Shown in pieces: positions 58,582 through 64,000 of a DNA stretch of 64,000 nt. The DNA is from Dichomitus squalens LYAD-421 SS1 (taxonomy: Eukaryota > Basidiomycota > Agaricomycetes > Polyporales > Polyporaceae). The position numbers and the translations under genes were made by a program. The notes beneath the pieces were generated by a model that did not search any database, was not told the origin of the DNA, and worked only from the letters and a program-made list of their open reading frames with translations. Position 1 is the stretch's first letter. Every line of letters starts with the position of its first letter. The DNA lies in NCBI RefSeq assembly GCF_000275845.1, contig NW_006766887.1, positions 503,500 through 567,499 on the forward strand, given 5' to 3'.

Positions 58582-59631
58582 TCATTCGTACACCCCCAGG
58601 GTTCGAAGGAAAACGTTGAGATACCACCCTGTTAGCCCCCAGACCTCTAACCGGCCCTCCCTACCACCACCAACCTCGTCTCTTTGTTCGGGGTCGACAA
58701 TCCACCGAACCTCCGCTTGATCGCCTGGACCCTGGTCCGAATGCACCGCGCCCGGCCCTGCAATCAAATCTGCGACGCTGACAGCATGATATGGCCGGGC
58801 CCCTCGGAAGAGGTAGGAATGCAGACGCGTCGGCGATACAGCGGCGGCAAGGGGGAGGTGGAACACATGTGCGACTTCTTGACGCGACAGTGTCAACGAG
58901 GAAAGTGGTAAGGAGGGGAGCGGCGCTGCGTTGTGTGCATTTGAGTTATGGGTATCGGATTCCTTGTCAAATCTGGTCTCAGGGGGGTACACGAATCCCT
59001 ATACCGCAACGGGATGATGTCGATGAGCCTGTATGCGACGAATGCGTATTCCGGAAAATACGCACAACATAAGGCCATACTCTCATACCACTGAGAGAAT
59101 TCTCCGGGGGGGCAAGGCGACCCAAAATCTCAATTTGATTAGAATGGATACCCACTTCTTCTCGGGTTTCTCTTAGTGCAGCAGCTAGAGGCGTGGAGTC
59201 TGTCTACTCATGAAGATGGAACGAACTTGTCACCAAGCTGGCACCAAGAGATTCAGTTGATATGGGACAGACCTCATCGAGCTTTCCTCCCGGAAAGCTT
59301 CGCCGACTCATATGGGTTCTCCAGCACTGGGAGCATTGGTACGCCAAACGACATACCTTACTTCCCCAGAATGCGTCCTCAGCTTTCCCCTAACCTCGAG
59401 AAGGAGTCCAGGTTGCCCGTTTACATTGCAAAGAGGAATTAGAACCGCCGCAGTTGGTTCTGACCGGTCATCCGCGTTCTCGGACTGCGAGAAGGATGAT
59501 CGAAGTGCATCTTGAATAGCGTTGCACGTTCGACGGGTAAACGGCTCAGTTAACGGAATTATAGGCTTTGTAGAGCCAACGGGGATTGCTGGAGCACAGG
59601 AGGCGGCACCGGTCATGAACGTTCGCAACAT
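58582..59631 (-). CDS. PCD1: Nudix hydrolase, CoA diphosphatase type (NUDT7/8, Pcd1-like)
   Basis: Cleaves coenzyme A or its oxidised forms to phosphopantetheine and ADP, usually in peroxisomes or mitochondria. Exons on the minus strand: 59631-59357, 59297-59273, 59203-59066, 59028-59005, 58962-58582 (280 residues). The segment [40 protein letters not shown] leads into the Nudix box, split by an intron: GGKLDETD then ALRETREEVGI, with the catalytic glutamates present. NSLSGMRVWPYV and SRQEVAHVFHLPL follow, as in CoA-specific members. Two exons are only 25 and 24 nt. The N-terminus may be a weak mitochondrial signal; there is no C-terminal SKL. Assignment to Pcd1 rather than another Nudix rests on these flanking blocks. 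Confidence 0.87.
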
Positions 59632-59781
59632 GGAGAGTATATTCAAGGTCGGTGGACAGTGGGGTGCAGTACTCGAGTGCCACCGCCAGCGTCTGATTAT
59701 GTAAATACGCTATGCACTGAACGGGACTCAGCTTTACCGAACCACCATCCCATTGCCGACTTCGCGAGACATGTCTGTGCC

Positions 59782-62010
59782 ATGAGGGGCTATCACATCC
59801 GCATCGTCTTGAGCCCTCCTGCCGTTACTTCAGTATCCCCGTCACCGACAACATCGACGTCCTATAAGAAATTCTCCAGCGTTCTCAACGAATCTCAGAC
59901 TTTCATCCCCATCTCTCTCTTTCAATCGCTCCCTGCGCACTCGCAGCGCTTTGCTTCTCGGAGGAACACGCTATCGGTGTACAGCAGCTCGTCATTGTCC
60001 CAAAGCCAAGACATCTCTCACAAAGATTATCGCCTCGGTCCTATCCGCGTCGATTGGGTCGACTTCACCGACATGGAGAGTGGATTTGTGACTGTAGGGT
60101 CCGGGAAGGAGCGTGAAAAGTCAGCACAGCACACGAGTATGTGACCCCTTCTTGGAATATGTTGTCTAAAAGATCTCTTACATTTGATGTCATGCCAGGT
60201 GAACCAGCCAAAGCGACGTTCGTACCTCACAACAACGCGCACCACAAGTCTGGTTCAACTAATCTACCTGAAGGCGTTGTGCACATCTTCCGGGAATACT
60301 CGAAGCCGTCGAACGAAATGTCCAAGAATGGATCCTATGCTACCGCGGTCGCTGTCTCGACACGTCCTGATGACTCCAGAACTACAATCCAGCCGGCGAT
60401 AGAGTCAGACGACCTGACCCTTGCCGTGCTTGCGGTTCCTTCATGGATGACACCTTCGGACTTTCTCACTTTCGTGTCCCCAGCTGCGGATGGCATCGCT
60501 CATCTACGAATGATCAGGTTTGTCATTCTTGTAGACTTTCGTGGATGCAGGTTGCTTAGAGACGCATGACACAGGGACTCGGCTCCGAATAGGTCGATCG
60601 TCGTCATGAAATTCCGGGAGACGTCTCACGCGGTAGAGTTTGCAGAGGAATACAATGGGAAGCAATTCAATTCACTGGAGGTATGCGTTCATCTTTTCCC
60701 GAATACTGCGACCTTCACTCAGTAGCTGTCGCAAACCTCAGCCAGAGGCTTGTCATGTCGTTCGTGTGCTCTCGGTCGCAGTAGAAGTCGATGACCACGT
60801 CTCACAAAACATCTCTCGCCTATCGTCCACACGAGTCTCCGGAACATACGAGTTGCCGACTTGCCCTGTCTGCCTCGAACGCATGGATGCGGCGGTCACG
60901 GGGCTGGTCACGGTACCCTGTTCGCATACTTTCCATTGCGCTTGTCTCAGTAAATGGGGCGACAGCAGGTAGGAGTACAGCTCCATGACTCTTCGTGATT
61001 ATCATTTCCTCACGTATGGCCTTTTGCCTTGCAGGTGTCCGGTTTGCCGATACTCTCAAACGTTGCTCTCGTCCCATCCTACCTCCTCTAGTACTTCGCG
61101 GATGACGCGCCCAATCCCATTTTCTTCGGCTTCATCTCCCAACGAGCGCACACACTGTGTTGATTGCGGAAGCACTACAAACTTGTGGATCTGTCTCATC
61201 TGCGGTAACATCGGCTGCGGTCGATACGGCCGAGCGCACGCGCACGCGCACTACGTCTCAACGACCCATCTGTATGCCCTTGAACTGGAGACGCAGAGAG
61301 TCTGGGACTACGCCGGAGATGGATATGTTCACCGACTGATACAAAACAAAGCTGACGGCAAGCTCGTTGAGCTTCCATCGGCTGCTGCGGCCGTCGGAGC
61401 GCGTAGCGAAGGTGCAGGCGGAGGGCCTACAGCTGCGGACGCACTCTCAGCCGAGAAAATAGAGGCGATTGGTATAGAGTATTCGTACCTCCTCACCTCT
61501 CAGCTTGACTCGCAGCGGACCTTTTATGAGGAACAAACCACGGAACTGCGCAAACAGCTAGATGCTATGCGTACCCTTGTAGAACAACTCAGCGCCGAAG
61601 TCGAATCAACGCGATCGAGAGCGCGAGAAGACCAGGAGCAGCGGGCCCGTCAGGACGATGCGCGTATTCTGGAGCTAGAACGGGAGAGAGCTAAGGCGGA
61701 CAAACGTGCGGAGAAAGCATCCGAGCTTGCTCGAACCCTGGCGAGGGAGCTGAGAGAAGAACGAGCGGTCAGCGAAGGGCTGATGAAGAACCTTGCGAAG
61801 GCGAAGGAGCAGGCTGAGGCTGCCTCACGGGAGACAGCGGAATTACGGGAAAAGGTGCAGGAACTTCAGGACCAGGTTCGAGATGTGATGTTCTTCTTGG
61901 ACGCGAAGAGTAGGATTGATAGGGGGGATGATGCAGTTGCTGAGGCTGCAGGGGGTACTATTGAGTTGTCCCAGCCCACACTGGATAAGCGGAAGAAGGC
62001 TCAGTCGTAG
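59782..62010 (+). CDS. ETP1: BRAP2/Etp1-type RING and ZnF-UBP ubiquitin ligase
   Basis: E3-like cytosolic protein; the human relative (BRAP) tunes Ras/MAPK signalling and yeast Etp1 acts in ethanol tolerance. Exons: 59782-60136, 60199-60517, 60575-60680, 60742-60968, 61035-62010 (660 residues). The N-terminal part is serine-rich, then a BRAP2 RRM-like domain (LAVLAVPSWMTPSDFLTFV ... SIVVMKFRETSHAVEFAEEYNGKQFN). RING from C301 (CPVCLERM ... CSHTFHCACLSKW ... RCPVC340), ZnF-UBP about 377-430 (CVDCGSTTNLWICLICGNIGCGRY, then HAHAHYVSTTHLYAL) and a long C-terminal coiled coil of about 500-625. Domain order is exactly that of BRAP2. A SINE-like element sits about 50 bp beyond the stop. Confidence 0.95.
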
Positions 62011-62046
62011 ACACTACTTAAGTCTTGGGGACAATGTAATGCATAG

Positions 62047-62061
62047 GAGATATGTAACATT
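62047..62061. repeat. Target-site duplication, left copy
   Basis: GAGATATGTAACATT, identical to 62449-62463. The bases just outside both copies differ, so the repeat is exactly 15 bp. Confidence 0.85.
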
Positions 62062-62448
62062 CAGGTTGAGCGCTTTTTATTGCCTTGTCTACGGTGGTCC
62101 ATACAAGAGGCATGTCTGGTAGACGTACTAGGCAACGCTAATGACCAAATCAGGTGAAATTCCCCCGAATCAGCCATGTTGCAGGGGGTTTAAACCCCGC
62201 AGATTTGAGCACCAACCCGAGGAGGAAATGCGTTTACGCACATTCCCAGAGCCTCGGGTGCAGCCGTGCTCTGGAAATAGTGTGGGACTCCTCCGGCGCG
62301 AACCAACCGGCCATACCCACTAAAACCCCCTAGCGGTAAGCGGGAAGGCTAATTCCCGGGGACGGTCTCGAACCTAGTGCTTTCTGCACTTCTGGACACT
62401 GGGTTTTATCGAGTTGCTCGATGGTACCGCTACGCCACCGCGCCCCCC
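62062..62448 (-). mobile_element. SINE-like tRNA-derived retroelement (about 387 bp)
   Basis: An element bounded by a perfect 15-bp duplication. On the minus strand it starts GGGGGGCGCGG and then shows an A-box-like TGGCGTAGCGGTA (within 62430-62445 region) and a B-box GGTTCGAGACC about 63 bp further on (complement of 62368-62378), the internal promoter of RNA polymerase III. The tRNA-like part is not a foldable tRNA: the T-arm lacks its lower base pairs and four bases are missing before the acceptor strand. A tRNA-unrelated body of about 300 bp follows with no ORF. Size, boxes and duplication together fit a SINE inserted antisense into the 3' flank of ETP1. Confidence 0.72.
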
Positions 62449-62463
62449 GAGATATGTAACATT
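62449..62463. repeat. Target-site duplication, right copy
   Basis: Second copy of GAGATATGTAACATT, at the 5' (tRNA-like) end of the minus-strand SINE-like element. Confidence 0.85.
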
Positions 62464-63379
62464 AATTTTGGTCTAATCACGCGTGAGTCGGGCAGGGCGA
62501 AAGGGGGATGACATTGTCAAGGCGCAGTGCCGGACGAGTCATCCGACTCGCGTCGCCACCGCTCTCTTGCACGACCGGGAGGGGCCGAGCCAAAGGAGGA
62601 GCGAAGGGAAGAGCCGGAGGCTCGAAAGGCTGAGCGTGAGGCTCGGCCTCGTCCCAATGGAGGCGAGTGGAGAGATGGAGGATGCAGTCCCGGGGAATGC
62701 CGACATACAGTTTGTATGCGTCGCTCATCAGCAAATTGTGCAAACAATGGTATTGCATGGCCACGGCGCCCGAAACTGGCCTACCCTTTCCAGGAACCGC
62801 AAGCGCCTACTCATTCTGGCCAACTCCCATCTCGCCCGACAGACTCCGGCCATTGAGCATCTGCGTGGACAGATCCCCGTAATGGTAGGTAGGTATTCAC
62901 CTCGTGCTATCGCTTCTGACCACTGAATCGTCATTAGAGATACTGCGAATACATCGGAACTTTGCAAAGCGCTCCGCTATACTGGCACAGCCGCCTCCTC
63001 CTTGGCGCTCCTTACCAATATCTCCCTCTCCCGACTCCCGAGCACCCTCCTCGTCCTCAATCCTCCTCCCTGCCTCCCCACCTCCCCGCCTCCCCGCCTC
63101 CCTGCCTCCCCGTCTATGCATCGGCCGCCGCAGTGATGAGGGGTGGCAGGGGGCTGCAGGTCAGGTTGCAGGGTGTAGAAGCCAGCCCAATCGTGGAACA
63201 CGGGTGTAAGGGCCGGCGCCTGACATATCCGATTAGGTCGAACAAAGCGCTTTGTCGCGCTAACACCAACGTTCTTTGGACGATGTGGCTTTCACCACTC
63301 AGTTTCTTTCTCTCTTTCTGTTCTCTATTCGTTTGTTCCTTTATATGTACTCTAGCTACCATTTAGTATGAGAAGCCTG
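62464..63379. other. Intergenic, no gene seen; C-rich mini-repeats at 63060-63120
   Basis: Frames on both strands are compositionally driven. A run of CCTCCCCGC / CCTCCCTGC units (about 8 copies) lies near 63066-63115. Confidence 0.45.
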
Positions 63380-64000
63380 TATCTAGAAGGGAAGTTCCCT
63401 AGCGTTTGACATATGACGACTCTACCCACTCACCCTCTCCATCTGGAAAAACAGCCTTTGCGAATTGACACTAATTATCACTATTAAGATAATCTCATCT
63501 ATATTAGCAAGTGTTAGCAGAGATAACATCTACATTAGAGCTACTATTCAGACGCACTTCTTCAGTAGTGCAACTAAGCACTAATTAGTATACTTGGTAC
63601 TAGTTATAACTACTCTTCACTATCGCTTTTTCTATAGTGCCATGTAGTGCCAACATGATACTACTATAGCACTACTGCAAATGTGGTCCTCTAATTTTTC
63701 GCTATTTTGCACTACTGTAGTACTATTTTGCGCTATTTTAGCACTACTCATTTAGGGGAGACTCAAATAAGATGACAATCCTTTATTTATAGCTCATAGT
63801 TCTCAACTCAAGCATTACACACCTCTATAGCTGCAAAATCACCATGATAGCTGACTTATATTTGAGGGCACAACTCAACATAGAACTTGTTATCATGTAT
63901 AGGATTAGGCTGTCAGCACAGCATTCATACCATGAAACATACTCTATAGCACACTCCATGTTATATACATAGTCCCAGACATTACACATATGCAAGCCTC
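63380..64000. repeat. AT-rich block with repeated AGTAGTGC/GCACTACT motifs
   Basis: Composition shifts sharply to AT-rich. GCACTACT occurs at 63669, 63709 and 63741, its complement AGTAGTGC at 63564, and TAGTGC also at 63645 and 63655, all within 190 bp. Short motifs repeated in both orientations resemble subterminal transposase-binding repeats of DNA transposons. No transposase is visible before the window ends. Confidence 0.55.

Noticed and set aside
62368..62448. Functional tRNA gene on the minus strand
   Set aside because: A- and B-box-like sequences exist, but the T-stem and acceptor stem cannot both pair; better explained as the head of a SINE.
1..64000. CRISPR arrays, bacterial operons, riboswitches, prophage or toxin genes
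   Set aside because: None seen; the DNA is eukaryotic with spliceosomal introns and no regularly spaced repeats with unique spacers.

Overview
The window is nuclear DNA of a filamentous fungus, almost certainly an Agaricomycete (mushroom-forming basidiomycete). Reasons: protein genes are cut by many short GT-AG introns (mostly 45-70 bp), coding DNA is GC-rich, genes are packed on both strands, and the gene content is eukaryotic and fungal (velvet factor, HET-domain protein, fungal Met5-type sulfite reductase, basidiomycete-style hexose transporters). The gene models below were rebuilt by hand by joining reading frames across splice sites. Phases close for all of them except one junction in the ataxin-10 gene.

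Layout. 1-13 kb, all on +: the 3' part of a sugar transporter, a HET-domain gene, Tim23, a velvet regulator, a CYSTM-type small protein, cytochrome c1 and a Thp3/LENG8-like SAC3-GANP protein. 13.5-20 kb: tRNA-splicing endonuclease Sen2 (-), divergent from cytoplasmic dynein intermediate chain (+), then alanine-glyoxylate aminotransferase (+). 20.8-28.6 kb: sulfite reductase beta subunit (-), ribosomal protein eL30 (+), actin-related protein Arp9 (-). 28.8-30.5 kb: a small acidic ORF next to an AT-rich, repeat-like block. 30.5-39.1 kb: phosphomannomutase (-), Vms1/ANKZF1 (-), and the 22-exon DNA polymerase delta catalytic subunit (+). 39.4-47 kb: a complete sugar transporter (-) paralogous to the one at the left edge, an acidic protein with centrin-like EF-hand remnants (-), and condensin CAP-H/Brn1 (+) across a minisatellite. 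46.8-49.5 kb is a long stretch without a recognisable gene. 49.5-62 kb: a protein of unknown function (-), Paf1-complex Leo1 (+), ataxin-10-like (-), V-ATPase assembly factor Vma12 (+), a CoA-type Nudix hydrolase (-), and BRAP2/Etp1 (+). 62-64 kb: a SINE-like insertion with a perfect 15-bp target-site duplication, then an AT-rich region resembling transposon ends.

Most genes are conserved housekeeping genes that do not form one pathway. Loose functional ties are mitochondrial (Tim23, cytochrome c1), protein quality control (Vms1, BRAP2/Etp1), and sugar handling (two hexose-type transporters, phosphomannomutase). I found no convincing new multi-gene system. The most notable observations are structural: a probable AT-AC intron in POL3, the SINE with its target duplication, very small exons, a minisatellite in a divergent promoter, and a conserved-looking but unnamed protein.
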